Shown here: positions 23,160 to 35,428 of the stretch, one piece after another
How the letters are laid out: each line of letters opens with the position of its first letter
How positions within the stretch are numbered: the first letter of the stretch is position 1
Source: Adiantum capillus-veneris
Taxonomy: Eukaryota > Streptophyta > Polypodiopsida > Polypodiales > Pteridaceae
Direction: 5' to 3'
DNA length: 64,000 nt
Assembly: GCA_014529385.2 (NCBI GenBank)
Contig: CM043968.1
Location: 29,607,013 to 29,671,012, forward strand
Position numbers and translations under genes: made by a program
The notes under the pieces: generated by a model
Seen by the model: only the letters and a program-made list of their open reading frames with translations
Database searches by the model: none
Told to the model about the DNA's origin: nothing

Positions 23160-26100
23160 CCAAGGGAAGAGAGTAGCAAGGTCCACTACTTGTCCAAGCT
23201 CAGCTCTAGACAACATAGAAAGATGCTAGTTCTACTAATTGTCTAATTATAGGCATGGAGAAATGATAGAAGGTTGACCACTTGTCCAACCTATCATCTC
23301 TAGTAAGATGGGAGGTTTGGCCTTAAGATTCACCATGTAACCAACCTATACATCATTGTATTATGAAGAGTAAAAAAGCAAAGCTCCACCACTTGTCCAA
23401 GCTAGTTCTAAAATCCACATGGAGATAAGCAAGCTCCACCATTTGTCGAATCTCTCTTCCATTAAAACATGAAAAAACTCAGCTATGTTGTACAGGGGGA
23501 CTTTTTTCCAAGGTCTACCACTTGTCCAAGCTAGGATCCCTAGTAGCACGAGTGGTTTGGTCTCAAGATACACCACTTGTACACTCTATGTCATTATATT
23601 AAGAAGAACTATGTATTAAGGTCCACCGCTTGTCCAACCTATAAGGTTATATCTTAAATGGTATCCTTTCTCACCACTTGAAATGCCCATGATATGTTTT
23701 ACATGGGGGTTTCATTCCAAGGTCCACCACTTGTCCAAGCTAACTCTATTCAAACACTTGTCCAAGCTAACTCTATTCAAACATAGAGAGAAGCAAAGGT
23801 TCACCACTTGTCAAAGCTAGGCTCCGTTGAAGCATGGAGAGAAGTAACCTCAATCATTTTTCCAAGATAGGTGCCATTCAAACATGGAAAGAATCAAGAT
23901 CTACCATGTCTCCAAGATTCTAGGCTCCATTGAAACACCCTAAAACCATGATATTTTGTACATGGGGTGTTTACATTCAAGGTCTACCACTTCTCTAACG
24001 TATTATACCTAGTAGCATGAGTGATTTGGTCTTAAGATTCACCACTTTATCCACTCTATGTCATTATATTAAGAATAACTGGGTGTTAAGGTCCACCACT
24101 TGTCCAACCTATAAGGATATATCTTAAATGGTATCCTTCACCACTTGTCAAGGTCCATCACCACTTTTCCAACCTATAAGGTTATATCTTGAATGATATT
24201 TTTCCTCATCACTTGTAATGTCCATGCTATGTTTTACAAAGGGTTTTGTTCCAAGACCCACCACTTGTCCAAGCTAACTCCATTAAAACATAGAGAGAAG
24301 CAAAGGTCCACCACTTGTCCAAGATAGGCTCCATTGAAACATGGAGAGAAGGATGATCCACCATTTCTCCAAGATAGGTTCCATTGAAACATTGAGAGAA
24401 GCAATCTCCACCATGTCTCCAAGCTAGGCTCCATTGAAATACCCTAAACCCATAATTTTGTACATGAGGGGTTTACATTCAAGGTCCACCACTTGTCCAA
24501 CCTATTATCCCTAGTAGCAAGAGTGGTTTGGTCTCAAGATTCACCACTTGTACACTCTATGTCATTATATTAAGAAGAAATATGTGTTAAGGTCCACCAC
24601 TTGTCCAGCCTATAAGGTTATATTTTAAATAGTATCCTTTCTCACCACTTGAAATGCCCATGATATGTTTTACATGGGGGTTTCATTCCAAGGTCCACCA
24701 CTTGTCCAAGCTAACTCTATTAAAACATATAGAGAAAGAAAGGTCCACCACTTGTCCAAGCTAGGCTCATTGAAACATGGAGAGAAGGAACCTCCACTTT
24801 TTCTCCTAGATAGGCTCCATTGAAACATGGAGAGAAATAAGCTCCATCATGTCTCCAAGTTGCTAGGCTCCATTGAAATACCCAATACCCATAATATTTT
24901 GTACATGGGGGGTTTACATTCAAGGTTCACCACTTGTCCAACCTATTATCCCTAGTAGGTTTGGTCTCATGATTCACCACTTGTCCACTCTATGTCATTA
25001 TATTAAGAGGAATTAGGTGTTAAGGTCCACCACTTGTCCAACCTATAATGTTATAGCTTGAATGGTATTTTTTTCTCACCACTTGTAATGCCCATGACAT
25101 GATTTACATGGGGGTTTTGTTCCAAGGTACACCACTTGTCCAAGATAAATCTATTGAAACATAGAGAGAAACAAAGGTCCACCACTTTTCCAAGCTAGGC
25201 TGCATTGAAACATGGACCTTAATACCAAATTATTTCTAGTAGCATGAGTGATATTTTGTACATGGGGGGTTACATTCAAGGTCCACCACTTGTCCAACCT
25301 ATTTCCCTAGTAGGTTTGGTCCCAATTTCACCACTTATCCACTCTATGTCATTATATTAAGAATAATTGGGTGTTAAGGTCCACCACTTGTCCAACCTAT
25401 AAGGTTATATATTGAATGGTATTTTTTCTCACCACTTGTAATGCCCATGATATGTTTTACATGGGGTTTTTGTTCCAAGGTCCACCACTTTTCCAAGATA
25501 ACTCTATTCAAACATAGAGAGAAACAAAGGTCCACCACTTGTCCAAGCTAGGCTCCATTGAAACATGGAGAGAATGATGCTCCACCATTTATCCAAGATA
25601 GGCTGCATTGAAACATGGAGAGAAGCAAGCTTTACCATGTTTCCAAGCTAGGCTCCATTGAAACACTCTAGGGGGTTTTATTTCAAGGCCCACCACTTGT
25701 TTAACCTATTATCCCTAGTAGCATGAGTGGTTTGGTTTCAAGATTCACCACTTGTACACTCTATGTCATTATATTGTGTTAAGGTCCACCACTTGTCCAA
25801 CCTATAAGGTTATATCTTAAATGGTATCCTTTCTCGCCACTTGAAATGCCCATGATATGTTTTACATGGGAGTTTCATTCCAAGATCCACCACTTGTCCA
25901 AGCTAACCATATTCAAACATAGAGAGAAACAAAGGTCCACGACTTGTCCAAGCTAGGCTCCATTGAAACATGGAGAGAAGGAACCTCCACCATTTCTCCT
26001 AGATAGGCTCCATTAAAACATGGAGAGAAGTAAGTTCCACCATGTATCCAAGATGCTAGGCTCCATTGAAATACGCAAAACCCATGATATTTTGTACATG

Positions 26101-26995
26101 GGTGATTTACATTCAAGGTCAACCATTTCTCCAACCTATTATCCCTAGTAGGTTTGGTCTCACAATTCACCACTTTTCCACTATATGTCATTATAATAAG
26201 AGGAATTGGGTGCTAAGGTCCACCACTTGTCCAGCCTATAAGGTTATACCTTGAATGGTATTTTTTCTCACCACTTGTAATGCCCATGACATGCTTTACA
26301 TGGGTTTTGTTCCAAGGTTCACCACTTGTCCAAGCTAATTCTATTGAAACATAGAGAGAAACAAAGGTCCACCACTTTTCCAAGCTAGGCTCCATTGAAA
26401 CATGGACCTTAATACCAAATTATTCCTAGTAGCATGAGTAATATTTTGTACATGGGGGGTTTGCATTCAAGGTCCACCACTTGTCCAACGTACTTTTCCT
26501 AGTAGGTTTGGTCGCAAGATTCACCACTTGTCCACTCTATGTCATTATATTAATAATAATTGGGTGTTAAGGTCCACCACTTTTCCAACCTATAAGGTTA
26601 TATATTGAATGGTATTTTTTCTCACCACTTGTAATGTCCATGATATGTTTTACATGGGGATTTTGTTCCAAGGTCCACCACTTGTCCAAGCTAAATCTGT
26701 TCAAACATAGAGAGAAACAAATGTGCACCACTTGTCCAAGCTAGGCTCCATTGAAACATGGAGAGAAGTAAGCTCCACCATTTATCCAAGATAGACTCCA
26801 TTGAAACATGGAGAGAAGTAAGCTCCACCATGTCTCCAAGATGCTAGAGTCCATTGAAATACCCAAAACCCCTGATACTTTGTACATGGGGGGTTTACAT
26901 TCAAGGTCCACCACTTGTCCAACCTATTATCCCTAGTAGCATGAGTGGTTTGTCTCAGGATTCACCACTTGTCCACTCTATATCATTATATTAAG
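23160..26995 (-). repeat. satellite array, reverse orientation
   Basis: The same 20-bp core appears as its reverse complement (AAGGTCCACCACTTGTCCAA) about every 60-110 bp. Familiar unit contexts are also reversed: 'gggggtttcattcc', 'ctccattgaaacatggagagaag', 'tctatgtcattatattaag' and 'acctataaggttatat'. Units here are more diverged than in the 5' array and the period is less regular. The orientation is opposite to that of 385-14,480 and of the copies in the 17.2-19.8 kb intron. Confidence 0.9.
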
Positions 26996-27343
26996 AAAAA
27001 TTGGGTTTCCATATCTAAATGGATCTTTGCTTGGATAAGTGGTAGACCTTGAGACCTAAATACCCATTCTACACTAGAGCATTGGTTAAGCCTTATGCAC
27101 TTCAAGCATACCTTTAACAACAAGTAGTAGTTATTAGTTGACTTAAGTCTAGTTGAACTCCATGGTATTGAGACTAAGAGAGAGTGTAGCATAAAAAAGA
27201 GTCAGGATTTTAATTTGACTTTCTTTCTATTAATGAGTAGATCATAGATGGATTTTGGTATCTAATAAAACCTTAGGGTAGACAATGTAAAACTCATGTC
27301 TATTGTTGTGTTTGCATTAAGTGTTCTTGTTCTTTAATTTCAG

Positions 27344-28118
27344 AACCATTACAGAAAAATGGATTGGCTATATGCTGGCATAAATTGAAGAAAACTATTG
27401 AATTACCCATCCAACCTCCTCCAAGACCTTGTCCAAGGAATGAATCACCTCCTTATCACCTACCACTTGCTTTCAAGGACATCAAAAGAGTACTTATCTT
27501 GGATCTAGAGGGGTTACTTCTCAAGACAGTTGAAATGAAACATGGAGATTCTATGCCATCTTGGGCTCAACACATGCGACTTGTGGAGGACAAAGATGAA
27601 GTTTATCATGTGGTGCGACCAGACGCACAAAGTTTTTTGGATTTTTGTGCTGAATACTTTGAGCTATGGATATGGAGTTGCTATAACTTAACAAGGGTGC
27701 AACGCATCACACAAAATGTTTTCCTGAGCAGTATACCAAGTTCAAGGTGTTTATGAGTAACAAAAATTGCCAAAATCCAAATATCATGTTAGGATTTACA
27801 AGGGTTTATCACAAAAATCTGAGTGATATTTGGAAGATATTTGAGGATTTGGATGCAAACAATACCTTAATTTTTGATGACACTCCATATAGGGTGATGT
27901 GGAACATGCCAGGGACATATCTTATATTTCCAAAGATGTGGAGGCAAACTTCCGAGCAACTTCAAAACTTCTTGCAGAAAACCATAATTCCATGGTTGGT
28001 AGGATGGTTGTATGCAAGAGATAAGAGAGTCTATACATACAACACAATTGTAAATCAGTATAGTGATTCTGAGAAAAATTATGTCCTTGGTGTGTACTTG
28101 TCAACACGAAAGCATTGA
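27344..28118 (+). pseudogene. second FCP1/NIF-like HAD gene copy, frameshifted
   Basis: The exon begins after the acceptor 'gttctttaatttcag' (27,343). The open frame reads 'PLQKNGLAICWHKLKKT', then 'VLILDLEGLLLKT' (HAD motif I with Glu in place of the second Asp), 'YHVVRPDAQSFLDF', and 'ELWIWSCYNLTRVQ' (motif II region). At about 27,720-27,723 a net loss of one base shifts the frame. The domain resumes in the next frame with 'PEQYTKFKVFMSNKN' and motif III 'TLIFDDTPYR', then ends at 28,116-28,118. It lacks the basic C-terminal extension of the copy at 20,990. No ATG opens the frame in this exon, so an upstream exon is needed; it may lie across the reverse satellite array. Related to, but well diverged from, the 20,990 gene. 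Confidence 0.75.
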
Positions 28119-28879
28119 ATAAATATGGCCATAAGATGCTTTTTTATTCTAGTGTGTATCTTTCAACATTTGTATAATTTGATATAGTCTTTTTTTTTTT
28201 TTATAAAGGTGTGTCAATTTTATGAACACTTGAATGGAGTGCACCCTACTCTAAGGGGACTTCAATGTACTATTGGAGTGCATCCTATTGTAAGGGGACT
28301 CTGATGTATTGCTAGAGTGCACCCAAATTTTTTGGGACTCATTTTTTATTTGATTGGGGCCTATGTTGGGTCATATAGTAAAAGAAATTTATTTTTTGTC
28401 AATTCATATCGAGGTTGCATTTATTTGGAACTATGAAAGAATTGATGTTTGATGTCAAAATAAAACTTGTAAGTGTGGATCAGAGAATTCATGGACTTTA
28501 AATATGTGAGAGGGATCTTTTTCTTGGGCACAAATGTTTGCTTCAAGAATTTTGTCATTACATACTTTATGTAAAGAGTTTTAGAACCTAAAAGACTTTG
28601 AAAACAAAACTATGGAATCTAAGTGCATGTATTCTTGAATGGCTTGAAAGTTGATGTATACATGCATGTCGCCTTGATGAAGATTTAGATCTGACAAGAT
28701 GGAAAGATATAATTCTTGGACGTTACCTTTGTCAATTTGGTAATAACATATTTAACTTTCTTTTAATATGGGTGGAAAATATATTATTATGTGCATTTGG
28801 AACCTAATTGCTTGACCTTCAAACCAAGATTCCTATGTTATTTTTTCATATACTTTTTTGTAATGAATTAAGATTGTGG
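28119..28879. other. AT-rich spacer, no gene seen
   Basis: Contains a poly-T run at 28,190-28,202 and three short direct repeats around 28,235-28,330 with the theme 'ggagtgcaccctactctaaggggact'. No convincing coding sequence. Confidence 0.5.
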
Positions 28880-30275
28880 ATACAAGGTCCACCACTTGTT
28901 CAAGCTAGATCTAAGAAAGTATATATACTGAGTCTTCAAACTAGTAAACCAAGGGAAGAGAGAAGCAGGGTCCATCACTTGTCCAAGCTCATCTCTAGAC
29001 AACATAGAGAGATGTTATGTCTACTAATTGTCCAATATAGTCATGGAGAAATGATAGAAGGTTGATCCACTTGTCCAACCTATCATCTCTAGTAAAATGG
29101 GAGGTTTGGCCTTAAGATTCACCATGTAACCAACATATACTTCATTGTATTATGAAGAGTAGAAAAGAAAAGCTCCACCACTTGTCTAAGGTAGTTCCAA
29201 AATCAACATGGAGAGAAGCAAGCTTCACCATTTGTCCAAGATAGGTTCCATTAAAACATGGAAAACCTCATATATGTTGTACATGGAAGCTTTTTTCCAA
29301 GGTCCACCACTTGTCCAAGCTAGGATCCATTAAAACATGGATAGAAACAAGGCTCCACAACTCGTCCAACCTTTATAGCTGCGAAGTGTACGGTTGTCTA
29401 AACTAGGCATGGGAAAATAATAGAAGGTCCACCACTTATCCAATATATTATCTCTAATAGCATGGGAGGTTTGGTCTCAAGATTTAGGAATTGGCTGACC
29501 TGTATTTCATTGTATTATGATGAATTTGGTTTTAAAGTCAACTACTTATCCAAGCTATAAGTTTATATCTTGAATGGTATTCCTTCCCATCACTTAGAAA
29601 ACCAATGATATGTTGTACATGGGGGGTTTGTTACAAGGTCCACCACTTGTCCAAGCTAGTTTCATTGAAACATGGATGAAGACAAGCTCCACCATTTGTT
29701 AAAGCTAGACTCCATTGAAATCTAGAAAATCCATTCTATGTTGTACATGGGGTTTTTTTTTAAGGTCCAACACTTGTCCAAGCTAAGATCCATTGAAACA
29801 TGGAGTAGAGAAACACTCCACCACTTGTCCAAGCTAGGCAACATTGATAGTAGTTGGTTTAGTTTGAAGATCCACCACGTGTCTAAGCTAACTCTATTGA
29901 AACATAGAGAGAAGCAAAGGTCCACCAACTGTTCAAGCTAGGCTCCATTGAAACATGGACAGAAGCAAGCTCCACCATTTCTCCAAGATAGACTCCATTG
30001 AAACATGGAGAGAATCAAAGGTCCACCATTTCTCCAAGCCAAGATCTAGTTGTCCAACCTATAAGGTTATATCTTAAATGGTAATCTTTCTAATCACTTG
30101 GAATACCCATGATATATTTTACATGGGGGTTTTGTTCCAAGATCACCACTTGTCCAAGCTAACTCTATTGAAACATAGAGAGAAGCAAAGGTCCACCACT
30201 TGTCCAAGCTAGTCTCCATTGAAACAAGGAGAGAAGCAAGCTCCATCATTTCTCCAAGATAGGCTAGCATGGATA
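28880..30275 (-). repeat. satellite array, reverse orientation, second block
   Basis: Reverse-complement cores recur from 28,885 to about 30,205 with unit contexts matching the 23.2-27.0 kb block ('cattgaaacatggagagaagcaag', 'atgttgtacatgggg'). The units are degenerate and short of full periodicity. One lone forward core lies downstream at about 30,490. Confidence 0.85.
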
Positions 30276-30789
30276 AGTGCACCTTGAAACCAACCTTCCT
30301 ATGAGGCAATAGAGCATATGCTACATATTTTATGTATGCCCCATGCCTCAAATTAAGAAGTTATAGATTAGAAGTGGACCTTGCTTAATGTCACATGCAA
30401 TAAATTAAGGAAAAATAGCCAAGTGGATTGTATTCCTCAATGGATCCTTGCTTTCACAAGTTGTGAACCTTGAGTCACTTTTACATTAACTTGGACAAGT
30501 GGTGGACCTAGAAACCAAGCTCTCCATGTTGAGATAAGTTGTAGGTAGGACAATAGAACATAGACAACGATAATTGATGCAATATACTCCTCTCCTAATA
30601 ATCCAATTGATTGAAACCATGGTATTTTAGTTGTTTTCATTGTGTATTGTATGTGCATAAAGTGGAATGAGACCTTAAGAAAACTCAAATTTTTGACAAA
30701 ATCTCTATATTTTATACATGATATATTGAAAGTTGTCCAACCTGGGAATTGGGATTTTCCCACTTTACCTAATATGGTCTTAGTACACT
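30276..30789. other. gene-free spacer
   Basis: AT-rich sequence with one forward satellite core near 30,490. No reading frame with recognisable features. Confidence 0.45.
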
Positions 30790-31345
30790 ACTGACCCTGA
30801 TTTTCAAAACATAATGTCACTCCTTGCCTTCAAGAAGAAAGAGGAACCATCACCTTGCAAGATGGTTATCTTCTCCATGGCAACAGCTATGTGTTTTCTT
30901 CTCCATGGCCCCACAGGCTATGTGTTACTCACTCCATTTGTGAGAAGTGATGTATGAATCCCATTCTCCTCCCTATGCGAGGCAAGAGGGATTCAACCTA
31001 CTCTTTGAGGAGTAGAGACGTATTTTGATTGGCCCACCATGAAAGTGGACATATAGAGTATGTTTCAAAATGTGTGGTTTGCCAAAATTCCAAGTATCAT
31101 AAGGTAAGCAACCTAGATTACTCCAGCCAACCCAATCCCTAATTTTCCGTGGGAGAGTATATCCATGGACTTTATCTTTGGATTACCCAAGTTTTTATCC
31201 ATGGGAATGGGGAAGATGGACAAAGTTGACAGTTTAGCAAGCAAGCACACTTTATTCCCTCAAAAAGACTATAAACACACCAAATGGCAGCCCTCTTCAT
31301 ATCTCAAATTTTATAACCCATGGATTGCCAACCCATTCTCAAAGT
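30790..31345 (+). mobile_element. degenerate Ty3/gypsy integrase fragment
   Basis: This stretch parallels 59,150-59,560 of gypsy-2: 'accttgcaagatggttatcttc' against 'accttggaggatggttgtcttcc', 'ggctatgtgttactcac' in both, then 'aaaaagactat' followed by a 'tatcaaattt' and 'atgg..tgccaac' theme in both. It is riddled with stops and indels. It ends abruptly at about 31,345, where 21 bp of LTR end and a primer site follow, indicating a deletion or recombination junction. Confidence 0.65.
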
Positions 31346-32235
31346 TCATAGGCCATTTCCATTACATTGGTATCAGAGCATTTGGTTTCTCTTTTCTTGC
31401 TTAACAGAGAGGTCCTTAAGTAGCCTATTAATGGTTGATTTTGTTAATTATATTAGGTAAGTGGGACTTGGATCTATCATCGTCTTGTTGAGCCCACTAT
31501 GTGGGATATGGTGTACACCTCGAGAGATTTGGTCTAATAATGGGGTCTTTTAGACTTTCTTATGGCTTTAAAAATACCTTATTGAGCCATAAGAAGTCCA
31601 AAAGGAGCTATCCCTCGGCAATCCTGCTATGCTAGACCCACTCCACTACTCTCATAATTAACCAATTCGAGCCGTGGGTGTAGATACTTAAGTGCTGATT
31701 TTCAAAGGCTAAGAGGAGTAGCATTAAGATTTTTGATTGCCAAAGAATACACTAAGTAGACACATAATTATATTAGCATGGCTGACAATAACCAAGAGAG
31801 TAGAATGAACATTGATAACTTTGGTTTAGCACATGAAGGTGCTAATGATGAAGCCCCCATGTTTATCAATTATCTTGTTACTAGGTTGCATCAAGCTATG
31901 GGCAACCCTACTTTGCAAGCTGAAGTTACTCAACAAATTTTGCTTATGGGATTTCCCTTCCTCTCCAAGACGAGAGAGAGAGAGAGAGCTTAGGAGGTCT
32001 CTTGATGAGACTCCCGAAAGAAGACCTCTCGCATAAGAGAGGAGAAATGAGAAAGAAGAAAATCCCTAAGCTCCTCTGAAGATGTGGCTCCATGAAGACG
32101 GCGGTCTAGACTGTCGTCAACTCCCATGAGGAAACGGTCAACACATAGTCCTTCTCGTCATCACTCCAAAAGGGAAAGAGGAAACATAGGAAGAAAAGTC
32201 AAGAAAGAGGTCACCCTCTTCTCCTTCTTCTTCAC

Positions 32236-32851
32236 TGTTTTAGGGAAAAACTACTTCCCTGTTCATGCTCACAAGCACGACACAGACAACATACTTATCA
32301 TCCGACAACACGACTGACCCGTAGGTGCACAAAGGCAATCTCGTTAGCTTGTCAGCCTAACCAATCTACACATACGCACTTCTATGATGCATCAATCATT
32401 ACCCTTCTTGAATGCAACCCACACTATCCCTAAACACTCACAACACCGTTTACACATCAAATGAACTCGAATGGCATCAAACTTACTAAGCACCATCCTC
32501 TCAATAGGATATACTTACCTATAAGTCTAATCTCACCAGATTTGAACCCTAGTTATCTCGAATACAGTCACGATAGACTCACACATCATAATCTAAAAGT
32601 GTGCAAAACCTAAGTCTATGAGTATCTACGTGTAGTTATCTCCCACTCATTCCATAAAGCACTTGAATGTTGAAACAGACAGTGTTTGTGCTACTTACAA
32701 GCAAAACAAGCTCGAGGAAGGATCGATCGTGAACAACTTAAAAATGTGAATGCGTGGCGTGGGCGCGTAGCTCTCGGAGAGGCTACCGCGATGGTGTGGT
32801 CACGTTGTGAATCCAGTGAAGGAGAAGCGCGTAGCGAAGAGGATAAGACTC

Positions 32852-32932
<81 letters not shown>

Positions 32933-33352
32933 GTACGACACAGGATTAATATTCAAATGTGAATGCGTGGCGTGGGCGCGTAGCTCGGAGAGGCTACCGC
33001 GATGGTGTGGTCACGTTGTGAATCCGTGAGGGAGAAGCGCGTAGCGAAGAGGATAAGACTCTCTCTCTCTCTCTCTCACTCACTCGTACACACAGGATTA
33101 ATATTCAAATGTTATCTAAAAAATGGTTCTAAGGTGACTTATACTTTAGTCACCTTAGCTCAAAAATGTACATGGGGTTCTCTTCATCATAATTACAAAG
33201 TGGAAACCATCTGGGTCCTGTTGACTTATTAATCTTTACATAACCTTGATAAGTGATCAAAATGATAAGACGCCTTTGACATAAAAAACGGGAATTTGAT
33301 AGGATTTACAAGGTGGGCTCATTACAACAGTTGGACAAGTTGGGCTCCAACA
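32236..33352 (-). repeat. gypsy-1 3' LTR (1,117 bp)
   Basis: Starts TGTTTTAGGG and ends CCAACA in window orientation; aligns along its length with 55,421-56,373. It contains a ~213-bp internal tandem duplication (32,743-32,955 and from 32,956) covering the GC-richer 'gcgtggcgtgggcgcgtag' segment. It also carries an (AC)n tract of ~60 bp at 32,871-32,930 where the other LTR has (CT)n. The extra length relative to the other LTR comes mainly from that duplication. Confidence 0.9.
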
Positions 33353-34182
33353 CTTCCCCCCCTAGTTCATGTCTACCACGACATGACTGTCTTTGTCTTC
33401 AGTGTCAATGTCTTCATTCCTGGTTGATTTGATGTAGAAGCGCATCATATCGCATAGACTCGCTCACCATTAATGGGCCAAAAATTTTGGATTTGTACAT
33501 GAAGAAGCCGTGTAAAATGCTTCTTCGAATGTTTGGAGATGATAGCTAGCAAACACATTAGCCTTCTGAAGTAGGCATACAAAACTGGCTCTGTAGTGGC
33601 CCACTTAGATCATATGACAGCTCTGATATGCTTCTTTTTGTATTCATGTACTCTGAAGTCCAGCTTTCTGAGAACACTGTGAGATAGGCCAAAAAAGTCC
33701 GATCTATTTTACATAGCCTCCGAATTCTGCGATGGCGTCCTGAAGGTTTTCACCATGTAAGAAACGGATATTCTCTCTCCTTCGGTAGCCCTGGCAATAC
33801 TAGATAGTTTAGCCATGTAGGATTTTTGCTTTGTAAGGCTTTATGTTGGCTGTAAGTGTAAGTTCGGGTGTTGGGCAAAAAGTCCTATCATTCCTCAGCT
33901 CAGGCGGTGCATTGACTAAGTGGATCAGGTTGTTAGGGTGATCAAAAGCCATTGACTCCTCCACTTTGGCTGGCTATCTACTATCCTGTTTTGCTGTTCC
34001 CGATCCTGTAATTCTCCTTCAAATATTGGCACTTGTTCTTCCTTTGAGAGCTGTCGTTGATGTGTTAGAGTTTCATATTTCAGCAAAGCGTAGGTAGCAT
34101 CGGGGAATTCCATTCTTCCCATAGCTCTGCTGCTGTCTTGCATGATCTGGAGAGCCCTTGTAGCATCTCCTTCTCTAGTTGC
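33353..34182 (-). other. gypsy-1 3' internal end: polypurine tract and end of the extra ORF
   Basis: The polypurine tract lies next to the 3' LTR. Minus-strand frame 33,925-34,182 ('RALQIMQDSSRAMGRMEFPD...') continues the coiled-coil-type extra ORF seen beyond the copia insert at 39,355-41,950. The rest (33,365-33,920) is non-coding or decayed. Confidence 0.6.
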
Positions 34183-34408
34183 TGTTAGAATTAGGGTTGC
34201 AGAGAAACACACACAGCTTGCAGAAGACGAAGGAAGCTCAAGGCACACGATAGAGAGTGTATTACTTAGTGTGCAATGGAAAGATAGATAGCCCTAGAGT
34301 GATGGGCGTATATACAATGCTCGGGGGAAAAAACCTCCTAAAGAGGAAGAAATGCCACGGCGGTCCTAGTGTGTTCACACACATCACTATCACATGTATA
34401 TGGTAACA

Positions 34409-35339
34409 AATCCCCCCTGGAGTGATGCGGTGAACGAGAGCTGGCACATGAGTAAAGGAAGTGCCATGCCCTGAGGACAGGATCAGTCGACAAAGGGGAG
34501 TAAGCCCAAAGCTTTGCGGAAAGCTTCAAGCTTCTCACGAGACAATGCCTTTGTGAAAAGATCTGCAAGGTTGTCCTGTGTTGGCACATAAGCCAAGCTG
34601 ATCTCTCCTGCTGAGAGCCTCTCCCTCACATAGTGGTAATGCACCTCAATGTGCTTTGTGCGAGCATGAAAAACTGGGTTTCTCGCAACTGCCAATGCGC
34701 TTTGACTGTCAGTGTAGATAGTGTTGGCAGTGTCCTGTCCAACACCCAAATCAACCATAAGACGTCTGAGCCATACACACTCAACCGTAGCTCTGAAGAC
34801 TACCCTCTACTCAGCCTCACAACTCGAAGTGGCCACAGTAGGTTGCTTCTTGCTCAACCATGATATACATGAACTTCCAAGCATGAAACAAAAACCTGAT
34901 GTGGACACTCGCGTGTCAAAACAACTAGCCCAATCTGAGTCCGAAAAAGCATGTAAGTCTGGCGGCAATGATCCCCCCTTGGGATAAAACAAGCCAAGAT
35001 GTAAAGTGCCACTAAGGAAGCGGAAAATCATCTTGACTGCCTGCCAATGCTTAGACCCTGGCTATGCATAAATCTGCTGACCTGTGAGACTGCAAACTGA
35101 ATATCTGGCCTCGTGTTGCATACATAAATGAGGCAGCCAACAGCAGTTTGGTAAAGAGTGACATCAGCAGGATCGCCAGCATCATGTAGACTCAACTTCA
35201 AACCTGTTTCCATGGGAGTAGCAATAGGTTTGCAATCCTCAAGTCCAAACTTACATAGCAATGTCTCTATGTAACTTTTCTGACACAAGGCAATACCACC
35301 ATCACACTGCTTAGACTGTATACCCAAGTAATGATGCAA
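34409..35339 (-). pseudogene. copia RNase H and end of RT
   Basis: Minus-strand frames at 35,339-35,028 ('HHYLGIQSKQCDGGIALCQKSYIETLL'), 35,031-34,807 ('FSDSDWASCFDTRVSTSGFCF', ending 'VATSSCEAE') and 34,758-34,483 ('IYTDSQSALAVARNPVFHARTKHIEVHYHYVRE') are the copia RT tail and RNase H. The acidic residues in 'SDSDWA', 'SSCEAE' and 'TDSQSA' are present. The domain is split across frames, so this copy cannot make it intact. Confidence 0.85.
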
Positions 35340-35428
35340 CAGCCCAAATCTTTCATCTTAAAGTAGCATTCAAATCAGCCTTGAATTCAGAAATATGTCT
35401 CTCATTTGGTCCAATGATCAGCAAATCA

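Noticed and set aside
32686-32949. Plus-strand frame ending in a Thr-His repeat in the gypsy-1 LTR
   Set aside because: Chance frame through the GC-rich LTR segment and (AC)n tract.
33325-33352. 'ttggacaagttgggctcc' at the end of the gypsy-1 LTRs, similar to the satellite core
   Set aside because: Only ~10 contiguous bases match and the second half of the core is different; likely chance.
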